59,425 bases of DNA. Source: Acidobacteriota bacterium (GTDB lineage Bacteria > Acidobacteriota > Vicinamibacteria > Vicinamibacterales > UBA2999). The first letter of the stretch is position 1. Each line of letters starts with the position of its first letter. Under the pieces are notes generated by a model. It was not told the DNA's origin. It worked only from the letters and a program-made list of their open reading frames with translations, and ran no database searches. Shown here one piece after another: positions 1 through 7,797 of the stretch. The stretch spans positions 1 through 59,425 of the forward strand of contig CAUJDN010000071.1 in assembly GCA_963169195.1 (NCBI GenBank), given 5' to 3'. A program made the position numbers and the translations under genes.

Positions 1-1334
1 AACGCGTCGTTGGTCAGCCGGCGCACGGTGCCGGCCTGGATGTCGTACACGAAGAGATCGGTCAACCCCTGCGTCATCCCCGTGAACGCGATGGCGCGGC
101 CATCGGGCGCCCACGTCGGGTTGAAGACCTCGTCCACGTCCGGGATCCGAATCTCGCGCTCGCGCCTCCCGCCGGGCACCTCGAAGATGGCCAGGGCCGG
201 GCGTCCGGCCGTCACCGTCGCGACGGCAATCCTCCGGCTCTCGCGATCCCACCCGCCGGCTGAATAGATGAACTGCAGGCTCGAATAGTGCGGATCGGTA
301 CCGGTGCGCGTCAGCCGCCGGACGACCCGCCCGGTGTCGGCCTCGGCCAGATAGAGGTCAATCGAGAGCAGGTCGCGGTCCGACAGGTAGGTCATCCAGC
401 GGCCGTCGGGGCTGAGCGAGGGCCCGACGTTCAGCGCGCCGCCCGGCTCCCGGCCCTTGACGACGACACGCCCGGCACGGTCGAGCGGCGTGGCGGCGTC
501 GAGCACGGGCGTGTAGTGATCCTGAAGGGCACGGTGCCACTCGGCCGAGACATCCTTCTCGTTGGTCCCGAGCACCTCCTCGATGGCCGCATTCACGCTG
601 CCGGTCGCGAGGGCGGCGGTCAGCATCCGGCCAACGACGTCGTCACCCCAGCGCCCGCAGGCATAAGCCCAGAAGGCCTGCCCCCAGCGATAGGGGAAGT
701 AACGGGTGTTGCTCAGATCCCTGATGGCGGGGAGCTTCTCCCCCCGCACGGCGTCCCGCATCCACATCGCGGTGTGCGGGTCCACCGGCCCCACGGTCAG
801 GTACTCGGCCATGCCCTCGATGAACCAGAGCGGCAGGCGTGCGAGCCCCGAGATCCCCTGGCGCTGGCCGGGCGGCGAAGCGATGTCGTACTGGAACGCA
901 TGCACCAGCTCGTGGCCGATCACGTGATCGGTGTCGGCCAGGGGGCCCGCCAGCGGCAGGATGATGCGCCGCCTGATCGACTCGGTGACGCCGCCCGTCC
1001 CCTCGCCCAGCTCTCCGCTGATGACGTTGGTCTGCTCGAAGTCCACGTGGGACGCATAGAGGATGAGGGGCTGCCGGCCGCGGAGCCTGTGGTCGAAGAC
1101 GCGCTCGAGGCGGGCGTTCCAGCGCTCGGCCATGCGGGCCGCCAGGGCCACGCCGTCGCGTCCCTCGGGGTAGTAGTAGATGTCGAAGGCATCGGTCTTC
1201 AGCACCTGGAAGTCGAACGAGCGGTACTGGACCTTGTTGCGGCCGAAGTATTGTGCTGAGGCCGGGGTGCCGGTCAGGAGCGCCGCGAGGAGCGCGGTCA
1301 CCAGGATGCGGCGGCGGGATGGTTCGGGCGGCAT
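1..1334 (-). CDS. Secreted gluzincin metallopeptidase with TolB-like propeller (C-terminus cut by window edge)
   Basis: The minus-strand frame is open from an ATG at 1334 to the window edge, so at least 444 residues are present and the C-terminus is missing. Residues 1-28 look like a signal peptide ending PASAQ. A zinc-peptidase motif HELVH lies at residues 141-145 with EGMAE at 173-177, the spacing of a gluzincin (peptidase MA-like) with the third ligand Glu. From about residue 290 there are WD40/PD40-type repeats (for example the pattern PDGRWMTYLSDRD and PDGRAIAFTG), as in TolB-like propellers. Inferred role: periplasmic or secreted metallopeptidase or peptidase-like sensor; the substrate is unknown. 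A GGGAGAA ribosome binding site precedes the ATG, and a near-consensus sigma-54 promoter lies 28 nt upstream. It diverges from gltX. Family assignment is firm; function is not. Confidence 0.85.
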   Translation of the reverse strand, partial: MPPEPSRRRILVTALLAALLTGTPASAQYFGRNKVQYRSFDFQVLKTDAFDIYYYPEGRDGVALAARMAERWNARLERVFDHRLRGRQPLILYASHVDFEQTNVISGELGEGTGGVTESIRRRIILPLAGPLADTDHVIGHELVHAFQYDIASPPGQRQGISGLARLPLWFIEGMAEYLTVGPVDPHTAMWMRDAVRGEKLPAIRDLSNTRYFPYRWGQAFWAYACGRWGDDVVGRMLTAALATGSVNAAIEEVLGTNEKDVSAEWHRALQDHYTPVLDAATPLDRAGRVVVKGREPGGALNVGPSLSPDGRWMTYLSDRDLLSIDLYLAEADTGRVVRRLTRTGTDPHYSSLQFIYSAGGWDRESRRIAVATVTAGRPALAIFEVPGGRREREIRIPDVDEVFNPTWAPDGRAIAFTGMTQGLTDLFVYDIQAGTVRRLTNDA

Positions 1335-1361
1335 GCGAGGTTCTCCCAGGTGGGCATTCGA

Positions 1362-1376
1362 GCAAGAACCGTGCCC
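1362..1376 (-). promoter_or_regulatory. Sigma-54 (-24/-12) promoter-like element before the metallopeptidase gene
   Basis: Read on the minus strand the sequence is GGGCACGGTTCTTGC. It matches the RpoN consensus TGGCACG-N4-TTGC at every fixed position except the first T, with the invariant GG and GC ten bases apart. The start codon is 28 nt downstream, leaving a short leader that includes the ribosome binding site. It is the best match of eight such elements in this window. Not tested experimentally. Confidence 0.6.
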
Positions 1377-1496
1377 CGGCGAAAGGGTGAGATCCGGCGC
1401 GTCCGGGCGCGGCGGGCGCACGGCCGCTCCCGGTCCCCGGATCGCGTGACGAACTTCCGTCGCCCCTCCACACATGCACTATCCTGATTCCTCCCG

Positions 1497-2831
1497 ATGA
1501 CACCTCGTCTGCGCTTCGCTCCCTCTCCCACCGGCTACCTCCACGTCGGCGGCGCCCGCACGGCACTGTTCAACTGGCTCTACGCCCGGCGCCACGGCGG
1601 CACCTTCATCCTCCGCATCGAGGACACCGACGTGCAGCGCTCGTCCTGGGAGATGGTGAGTGGCATCCTCGACGGCCTGAAGTGGCTGGGCATCGACTGG
1701 GACGAGGGCCCGGAGGTGAACGGCCCGCACGCCCCGTACTTCCAGTCGGAGCGCCTGGAGCGGTATCGCACGGCGGCACGGGACCTGCTGGCGAAGGGTC
1801 TCGCCCTGGAGGACGACGGCGCCATCCGCTTCAAGGTGCCCCCGGGCCAGACGACGTTCACCGACAGCGTGCACGGCCCGATTGCGTTCGACAACGAGCA
1901 CATCGAGAACTTCGTCATCCTGAGGTCCGATTCGCACCCCACCTATCACCTCTCCGTGGTGGTGGACGACATCGACATGCAGGTGACGCACGTCATCCGG
2001 GGCGACGACCACATCTCGAACACGCCCAAGCACGTGCTGCTCTTCCACGCGTTCGGCGCCACGCCGCCGGCGTTCGCGCACGTGCCGCTCATCATGGGCC
2101 CGGACAAGAAGCGGCTCAGCAAGCGGCACGGCGCCACGTCGGTGATGGAGTACGAGAAGCAGGGCTACCTCCCCGAGGCCCTGTTCAACTTCCTCGCGCT
2201 GCTCGGCTGGGGCACGGGGAGCGACGACGAGATGCTGTCGCGCGACGAGCTGGTGCAGCGCTTCACGCTCGAGGGCATCTCCGGCGGCAACGCCGTCTTC
2301 AACACCGGGAAGCTGGACTGGTTCAACCACCAGTATCTCCTGCGCCTCGACGACGATGCGCTCATCGCGCGCCTGCGCACGCGGCTCGAGGCGGCGGGCT
2401 ACTGGCGCGACGCGCTCTCCGGCGCGGACCGCGACTGGTTCGTGAAGGTGCTCGGCCTGCTCAAGCCGCGCGCGAAGACGCTGAACGAGTTCATCGACCA
2501 GCTCACGCCGTTCTTCGTGGATCCGGACGGCTACGACGAGGAGGGCGTCAGGAAGCACCTCTCGGCGTCCGGAATGGCGGACCACCTGCGTGCGCTCCGC
2601 GACACGTACGCGGCGGCCGATGGCTTCACCGCGTCCGGGCTCGAGCGGGACCTCCGCGCGCTGGCCGAGAGCCGCGGCCTCAAGGCCGGCGCCCTCATTC
2701 ACGCTACGCGCCTCGCGCTCACCGGGTGCATGGTGAGCCCCGGCCTCTTCGAGATGCTGGAGCTCGTGGGCCGGGACCGCGCGCTGGCGCGAATGGACCG
2801 CCTTGCCCGCCACCTGACAGGCGCCGCATGA
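1497..2831 (+). CDS. gltX: Glutamyl-tRNA synthetase, short variant
   Basis: Class I aminoacyl-tRNA synthetase charging tRNA with glutamate in the cytoplasm. The HIGH-type motif is HVGG at residues 16-19, after FAPSPTGYL; the KMSKS-type motif is KKRLSK at 204-209; the family block VVDDIDMQVTHVIRGDDHI is present. The C-terminal alpha-helical anticodon-binding half follows from about residue 290. The protein has 444 residues against a usual 465-500. The missing part is localised: after KGLAL (about residue 102) the chain goes straight to DDGAIRFKVP, skipping the roughly 40-residue insertion that in most GluRS carries the Cys-rich zinc/SWIM-like segment. The frame is intact on both sides, so this looks like a deletion in the lineage rather than a frameshift. 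The start ATG follows TTCCTCCCG without a strong Shine-Dalgarno. Confidence 0.95.
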   Translation: MTPRLRFAPSPTGYLHVGGARTALFNWLYARRHGGTFILRIEDTDVQRSSWEMVSGILDGLKWLGIDWDEGPEVNGPHAPYFQSERLERYRTAARDLLAKGLALEDDGAIRFKVPPGQTTFTDSVHGPIAFDNEHIENFVILRSDSHPTYHLSVVVDDIDMQVTHVIRGDDHISNTPKHVLLFHAFGATPPAFAHVPLIMGPDKKRLSKRHGATSVMEYEKQGYLPEALFNFLALLGWGTGSDDEMLSRDELVQRFTLEGISGGNAVFNTGKLDWFNHQYLLRLDDDALIARLRTRLEAAGYWRDALSGADRDWFVKVLGLLKPRAKTLNEFIDQLTPFFVDPDGYDEEGVRKHLSASGMADHLRALRDTYAAADGFTASGLERDLRALAESRGLKAGALIHATRLALTGCMVSPGLFEMLELVGRDRALARMDRLARHLTGAA

Positions 2832-2922
2832 CGGCGTCGTGCCTGTATCCTGAGCTCTCTCGCGGACGAGCCGCGCGCGCACGCCGTGCTCGAGTCCAAC
2901 TGGAGGCCCGCAGGGAGGCGGA

Positions 2923-4575
2923 GTGACCGTGAAGACGAGACGCCGGGAGTTCCTCAAAGCCGCGTTGACCATGGTCCCGCTCGCCGGCGGTCCAACGAAC
3001 CTCCGTGCTTCGAACCCCCGTGCTTCGAACCCCCGTGTTTCGAACCCCCGTGTTTCGAACCCCCGTGCTGAATCCGATTACCTGATCGTCGGCGCGGGCT
3101 CGTCGGGCTGCGCACTCGCGTACCGGCTGTCGGAAGACCCCGCCGTGCGCGTCACCCTGATCGAGGCGGGTGTGTCTGGCGAGGCCGACCCCGCCATCAC
3201 CAACCCGGGCACGTGGCCGGCGCTGCTGGGCTCCACGTACGACTGGGGCTACCGCACCGAGCCCGCCTCCGGCATGGGTGATCGCCGCCTGGCCTTCCCC
3301 CGCGGCAAGGCGCACGGCGGCTCGAGCGCCATCAACGCGATGACCTTCATCCGCGGCGATCGGCGCTGCTTCGACCGGTGGCGCGACCTTGGCAATCCGG
3401 GCTGGGGCTACGACGATGTGCTGCCGCTCTTCAAGCGGCTGGAGAGGAACGAAACCGGCGCCAGCGAGTACCGCGGCGGCGACGGCCCGCTCGCCGTGTC
3501 GGGATGCTACGACCCGCACGCGTCCCACCGGGCGTTCCTGACCGCCGCGGTTCACGCGGGCTACCAGTCCGACGCGCGCTTCGACTTCAACCGGCCGATT
3601 CCGCAGGGGTGGGCTGGCTACGTCCAGAAGAACATCCTCGACGGCAGGCGCCACAGCGCGGCGGCGGCGTTCCTCGTCCCTGCGATGGCGCGCCCGAACG
3701 TCGAGATCAGGTCCAGGGCGCACGCCACACGGCTGCTCATCGAGGGCACGCGCGTGGTCGGGATCGAGTTCCTGCAGGACGGCCGGCCGCAGCAGCTGCG
3801 CGCCGCACGCGAGGTGATCGTGTCGGCGGGGGTCATCGACTCACCCGCGCTGCTGATGCGCTCGGGCATCGGGCCTGCGGATCACCTGAAGTCCCACGGC
3901 ATCGTGGTCGTGGCCGACGTCCCGGGCGTGGGCGGCCACCTGCAGGACCACCTGAAGCTGTCCGTTCGCTGGCAGGGGAAGACGGAGCTGCCGGGATCGT
4001 CGGTGACGGCCGGGCTGTTCACGCATTCGAGCGCGCTCGAGGCGAGCACCGTGCCGGCCGATCTGCAGTTCTACGTCGGTCGCGGCCTGGATCAGCCCGA
4101 TCCGTTCGTCACGATCACGGTGTCGTTGACACGTCCGCACTCGCGTGGGCACGTGCGCCTCGGGTCTGCGGATCCGCTCGCCGCGCCCGTGATTACCGCC
4201 AACTACCTGCAGGAGGCCGCCGACGTGCGCGCGCTGGCCCGAGGCGTCCAGATCGCGCGGTTCATCGTGGAGCAGGCGGTGTACGAGCCCCTCCGCAGCG
4301 AGGAGCTGGAGCCGGGGAAGGCGACCACGAGTGATTCGGACCTCGAGCGTTTCGTCCGCCGGGCCGCCGACACCATCTACCACGGGGCCGGCACGTGCCG
4401 CATGGGCCCCGGGTCCGAGCCGATGGCAGTCGTGGATCCCGCGCTGCGCGTACGCGGGGTGGAAGGCCTGCGGGTCGCGGACGCGTCGATCATGCCCGAG
4501 GTGGTGAATGCCACGACGCACGCCGCGTGCGTGATGATCGGGGAGAAGGCGGCGGCGTTGCTGAAGGCCGGATAG
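2923..4575 (+). CDS. GMC-family FAD oxidoreductase, probably Tat-exported
   Basis: Glucose-methanol-choline oxidoreductase of 550 residues, likely oxidising an alcohol group with FAD. The N-terminus has a twin-arginine signal (RRREFLKA followed by a hydrophobic stretch), predicting export in folded form. A low-complexity linker made of RASNP/RVSNP repeats follows, then the FAD-binding Rossmann motif DYLIVGAGSSGCALAYRL with a Glu (IEAG) ending the second strand. The GMC signature GGSSAINAM lies near residue 137 and the C-terminal block YHGAGTCRMG with HAACVM contains the catalytic histidine region. The GTG start at 2923 is chosen because GGGAGGCGG immediately precedes it. It lies 91 nt after gltX. 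Choline dehydrogenase-like substrate specificity cannot be read from sequence. Confidence 0.9.
   Translation: MTVKTRRREFLKAALTMVPLAGGPTNLRASNPRASNPRVSNPRVSNPRAESDYLIVGAGSSGCALAYRLSEDPAVRVTLIEAGVSGEADPAITNPGTWPALLGSTYDWGYRTEPASGMGDRRLAFPRGKAHGGSSAINAMTFIRGDRRCFDRWRDLGNPGWGYDDVLPLFKRLERNETGASEYRGGDGPLAVSGCYDPHASHRAFLTAAVHAGYQSDARFDFNRPIPQGWAGYVQKNILDGRRHSAAAAFLVPAMARPNVEIRSRAHATRLLIEGTRVVGIEFLQDGRPQQLRAAREVIVSAGVIDSPALLMRSGIGPADHLKSHGIVVVADVPGVGGHLQDHLKLSVRWQGKTELPGSSVTAGLFTHSSALEASTVPADLQFYVGRGLDQPDPFVTITVSLTRPHSRGHVRLGSADPLAAPVITANYLQEAADVRALARGVQIARFIVEQAVYEPLRSEELEPGKATTSDSDLERFVRRAADTIYHGAGTCRMGPGSEPMAVVDPALRVRGVEGLRVADASIMPEVVNATTHAACVMIGEKAAALLKAG
3004..3069 (+). repeat. 15-bp tandem repeat inside the GMC oxidoreductase leader region
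   Basis: Four full copies and a partial fifth of the unit CGTGCTTCGAACCCC (copies 3 and 4 have one C-to-T change). Because 15 is a multiple of three, the array encodes repeated RASNP or RVSNP pentapeptides between the Tat signal and the FAD domain, so copy-number change would keep the frame. Confidence 0.9.
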
Positions 4576-4626
4576 GCCCCGAGCGCGCAAGGCCCCGCGA
4601 AACCGGGCGCCCGCGCGGCTGGATCC

Positions 4627-5613
4627 TCAGTCTCCGTAGTGGATGATGCGCGTCCCCTCCGGTTCGATGGCGACCGGCACCTCGCGGAGGCCGGCTCGCC
4701 GCATCGAGGCCCGGATGCGGTCGTGAGTGGCCGGGCGGGCGACGAGCAGCAGGCAGCCGCCGCCACCCGCCCCCGAGATCTTGCCGCCATCGGCACCGGC
4801 GCGAATGGCCCGGCGGTAGAGCCGGTCCACTTCAGGCGTGGTGACGCCGGCGGACATCCGTTTCTTGACCTGCCACGACTCGTCGAGCAGGGGTCCCAGC
4901 CTCGGGATGCGCGATCCGGTCAGCAGCTTCTTCACCGAGTCGGCCATCGTGACCAGCCGGTCGATGTTCTCGCGGGCCTCCGTGCTGCCGGCCATGCGGC
5001 CGCGCACGTCGGCCAGCACGCTGCCGGCGGCCCGCTGGGTGCCCGTGAAGAACAGCAGCAGGTGCCGCTGCAACCGGTCCCTCGTCGTGTCGGGGCAGAC
5101 GATCGGGTGCACCCGGACGGACTCGTCCGGGTTGAACTGGATCTCCTGCAGGCCTCCGAACGCGGCGATGTACTGGTCCTGCTTGCCGATGGGATGGCCC
5201 AGGACGTCGATCTCGATCTGGCAGGCCCTGGCCGCCAGCTCCGCGGGCGTCCGCCACTCGCCCTTGAAGGCGTACAGCGCGTTCAGCACGCCAACCGTCA
5301 GCGCCGAGCTCGACCCGAGGCCGATGCCGGCGGGCAGGTCGGCGATGGTCGTCACCTCGACCCCTGCCACCACGCCGGTCATCCGCAGGGCCTCGCGAAT
5401 GAGATCGTGCTGCAGGTCCTCCACTCGATCGACGATCTCGGTCCGCGTGTAGGAGACGCGGATGCTCTGGTCGAAACGGCGATTGACCGTGACGTACATG
5501 TAGTGCCTGAGCGCGAGGGACACGACCCGGCCCGGGCGATGGTGGTAGTACTCCGCCAGGTCCGAACCGCCTCCGGCGAGGCTCACGCGAAAAGGGGTCT
5601 TCGAGATGATCAT
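4627..5613 (-). CDS. hddA: D-glycero-alpha-D-manno-heptose 7-phosphate kinase (GHMP kinase)
   Basis: GHMP-family sugar kinase of 328 residues. It starts IISKTPFRVSLAGGGSDL, typical of HddA-like kinases; the ATP-binding motif LPAGIGLGSSSAL is near residue 95 and the third GHMP motif KISGAGGGG near residue 290. In the GDP-heptose pathway HddA phosphorylates D-glycero-D-manno-heptose 7-phosphate at C1 with the alpha configuration. Its start overlaps the 3' end of the nucleotidyltransferase gene by 4 nt (ATGA), so the two are translationally coupled. The presence of HddC-like and GmhA-GmhB proteins in the same locus supports the heptose assignment over a galactokinase-like or fucokinase-like role. 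Confidence 0.85.
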   Translation of the reverse strand: MIISKTPFRVSLAGGGSDLAEYYHHRPGRVVSLALRHYMYVTVNRRFDQSIRVSYTRTEIVDRVEDLQHDLIREALRMTGVVAGVEVTTIADLPAGIGLGSSSALTVGVLNALYAFKGEWRTPAELAARACQIEIDVLGHPIGKQDQYIAAFGGLQEIQFNPDESVRVHPIVCPDTTRDRLQRHLLLFFTGTQRAAGSVLADVRGRMAGSTEARENIDRLVTMADSVKKLLTGSRIPRLGPLLDESWQVKKRMSAGVTTPEVDRLYRRAIRAGADGGKISGAGGGGCLLLVARPATHDRIRASMRRAGLREVPVAIEPEGTRIIHYGD

Positions 5614-6326
5614 GCGTGTGTCTTGTGGCCCTGTCGCACGCGCCAGTTGGCGTTTGCACGTTCCAGGGCCGACGGTGTGCCGATGTCCATGAGGAATCCG
5701 TCGATCACGTGACCGGTCATCCGGCCGACCAGCCGGGGCAGGACGTGCAGGCCGAAATCGACGACGCCCGATCTCGGCGGAATGCAGTCGAACACGCTCT
5801 GCCGGGCCAGGTACACGCCGGCGTTGGCGAGGTCACCGCGCGGTTCCCGCGGCTTCTCCTCGAAACCGACCACGCGGCCCGATGCGTCCAGTTCGACGAT
5901 GCCTGCCGCGCGCGGGTCGGGCGCGTGGAAGAGGCCGATGGTCAGCACGCCGTCGTGAGCGCGGTGTGTCGCCGCCATGGGTGCCAGCCGCATGTCGGTG
6001 AGGTTGTCGGCGTAGACGATCCAGAAGCTCTCCTCACCGCGCACGAAGTCGCGGTGCTCCAGCACCGTGCGGGCGCTGCCGATCGGCTCGGACTCCACGA
6101 CCAGCGTCACCGACGGGCCGCGCGCCCTGGCTCCGACGAACGCGCGCACCTGATCGTCGAAGTGCGAAACGTTGAGCAGGACCTCGGTGACGCCTTCGCG
6201 CTCGAACAGGTCGAGCCAGACCCCGAGCAGGGGTGTGCCGTCGATGGACACGAGGCACTTCGGGGTGTGGAGCGTGAACGGGCGCAGTCGCTCACCCCGG
6301 CCCCCGGCCAGCAAGTACGCCTTCAC
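5610..6326 (-). CDS. hddC: Sugar-1-phosphate nucleotidyltransferase, probably D-glycero-alpha-D-manno-heptose 1-phosphate guanylyltransferase
   Basis: Nucleotidyltransferase of 238 residues with the signature LLAGGRGERLRPFT and the PK motif (TPKCL) of the GalF/RfbA/ManC-type fold, the metal-binding VYADNLTD segment and the FEEKP motif. It transfers a nucleoside monophosphate to a sugar 1-phosphate. Coupling by 4-nt overlap to hddA makes the HddC reaction (GTP to GDP-heptose) the best guess; a mannose-1-phosphate or glucose-1-phosphate substrate is the alternative. The GTG at 6326 is chosen because it begins the conserved VKAYLLAGG strand and GGGGA lies just upstream; longer in-frame starts at 6374 and 6347 exist. 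A sigma-54-like promoter lies about 120 nt upstream. Confidence 0.8.
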   Translation of the reverse strand: MKAYLLAGGRGERLRPFTLHTPKCLVSIDGTPLLGVWLDLFEREGVTEVLLNVSHFDDQVRAFVGARARGPSVTLVVESEPIGSARTVLEHRDFVRGEESFWIVYADNLTDMRLAPMAATHRAHDGVLTIGLFHAPDPRAAGIVELDASGRVVGFEEKPREPRGDLANAGVYLARQSVFDCIPPRSGVVDFGLHVLPRLVGRMTGHVIDGFLMDIGTPSALERANANWRVRQGHKTHA

Positions 6327-6446
6327 GGCGTGTCCCCATGGCCGCATTCGCGGCAGTTGTCGGACTTTGTCCATCCCATCGGCGGACTTCCCAGGGTGAT
6401 CCCGCTGCGAAGCCGAGAGGCGTCAGGCTTCTGCGGGCGTGGTGGT

Positions 6447-6461
6447 GCAAGGCGCTTGCCG
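6447..6461 (-). promoter_or_regulatory. Sigma-54-like promoter before hddC-hddA
   Basis: On the minus strand: CGGCAAGCGCCTTGC followed by A. It matches TGGCACG-N4-TTGCA with the GG and GC dinucleotides ten bases apart; deviations are the first base and one in the -24 block. It lies about 120 nt upstream of the hddC start, in the divergent gap with the GT4 gene at 6559. The sequence is partly palindromic (GCAAGGCGCTTGC), so a repressor site is also possible. Confidence 0.45.
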
Positions 6462-6558
6462 TGGAAGACCCTCGGCGGGCCGGACATCGCTGCGGCCGAA
6501 ATAGAATAGCCGGCGAGGGCGAGTTCGCCGCGCGTTGGCCGCGGCGTCGACCGATTCC

Positions 6559-7737
6559 ATGCGCGTACTGGTCGTCTCCTCGTGGTTCCCCTACCCGCTG
6601 GACAACGGCAGCCGCCTGCGGATCTTCCACCTCCTCGAGGCGCTGGGCCGGGAGCACGACATCACGCTGCTCAGCTTCGGCCGGGACGAGGGCGGTGAGC
6701 ACGTGGACCCGCTCCTCGCCTTCTGCCGCGAGGTGCACGTGGTCCCCTCCGTCGAGCCGAGACGACTGCGCCTGGCAGGTCTGTTCTCGACGATTCCACG
6801 CTACTACGCCCAGACCCTCAGCCACGAGATGCTGGCGCTCATCGCGACCCACACGCCGGCACACGAGGTGGCGATGGCGATGCAGATACGGGCAGCCGTG
6901 CACCTGCTCCACGCCCAACCGGCGCTCCCCACGCTGTTCGAGGAGGTGGAAGTGGGTGCGGCCCGGCTGCCCGATGCGGGAGCGCAGGCGGCCCCGCTGT
7001 GGCGACGGGCCCGCCACCAGCTGACCTGGTGGAAGCATCGGCGCTTCTTGCGGCGCCTGCTGGATCGCGCGGACGGCGCCACCGTGGTCTCGTCCCTGGA
7101 GCGGGCTCAGGTGGAGGCACTCGGCTGCCCGCACCTGAAGATCTCCGTCGTCCCGAATGCCGTGGTCGTGCCCGGTGTGGCTCCCATGCCCCGGATGCGA
7201 CGGAGGCAGATCATCTATCCGGGATCGGTGACCTTCAGCGCCAACCTGGATGCCGTGTCGTACTTCGTGCGTGACGTCTGGCCCGGGATCCGGCGCCGGC
7301 AGCCGGACCTGCAGTTCGTCGTCACGGGCCGCACGGGCGACGTGGATGTCAGCGGCCTGGCTGCCGCCGCCGGCGTGCGGTTCACAGGGCACGTCGAGGA
7401 CGTCGATGCCCTCATCGCCGAGAGCCTCGCCTGTGTGGTTCCACTCCGCTCCGGGGGAGGGACGCGCCTGAAGGTGCTGCAGGCCATGGCGCTCGGCACG
7501 CCCGTCGTCTCGACATCAAAGGGCATCGAAGGACTGGACGTGCAGCCGGATCGGCACGTGCTGGTCGGCGATACCGCAGAAGTGCTGATCCGCCGGACGC
7601 TGGACATCGTCGAGGATCCCGCGCTCGGCGAACGGCTGGCCGCAGCGGCCTTCGCGCAGGTCCGGACGCACTACACCTGGGACCGAAGCGCCTCGCTGCT
7701 GGCCGGGCACCTGGAGCGGGTCGCCGCTCGAGGCTGA
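6559..7737 (+). CDS. GT4-family glycosyltransferase
   Basis: GT-B fold glycosyltransferase of 392 residues. The N-terminal acceptor domain starts RVLVVSSWFPYPLDNGSRLR, and the C-terminal nucleotide-sugar domain contains IYPGSVTFSANLDAV and the KVLQAMALGTPVVST block with the conserved Glu region (KGIEGLD). This variant, in which the donor domain begins with a GS/GxM..NxDA motif, is common in exopolysaccharide loci. It adds one sugar to the lipid-linked chain at the cytoplasmic face; donor and acceptor are unknown. The ATG at 6559 is preferred over an upstream TTG because the family starts at MRVLVVS. It is related to the products at 42159-43346 and 40903-42180. Confidence 0.88.
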   Translation: MRVLVVSSWFPYPLDNGSRLRIFHLLEALGREHDITLLSFGRDEGGEHVDPLLAFCREVHVVPSVEPRRLRLAGLFSTIPRYYAQTLSHEMLALIATHTPAHEVAMAMQIRAAVHLLHAQPALPTLFEEVEVGAARLPDAGAQAAPLWRRARHQLTWWKHRRFLRRLLDRADGATVVSSLERAQVEALGCPHLKISVVPNAVVVPGVAPMPRMRRRQIIYPGSVTFSANLDAVSYFVRDVWPGIRRRQPDLQFVVTGRTGDVDVSGLAAAAGVRFTGHVEDVDALIAESLACVVPLRSGGGTRLKVLQAMALGTPVVSTSKGIEGLDVQPDRHVLVGDTAEVLIRRTLDIVEDPALGERLAAAAFAQVRTHYTWDRSASLLAGHLERVAARG

Positions 7738-7797
7738 CGAAGGCGCCCACCGCACCGGTCCCATGAAGTCGAACGGGCACATGCACGTCGCTACCCG

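Noticed and set aside
1479..2972. A 497-codon minus-strand frame across gltX
   Set aside because: Antisense shadow of gltX; composition is biased and no domain is recognisable.
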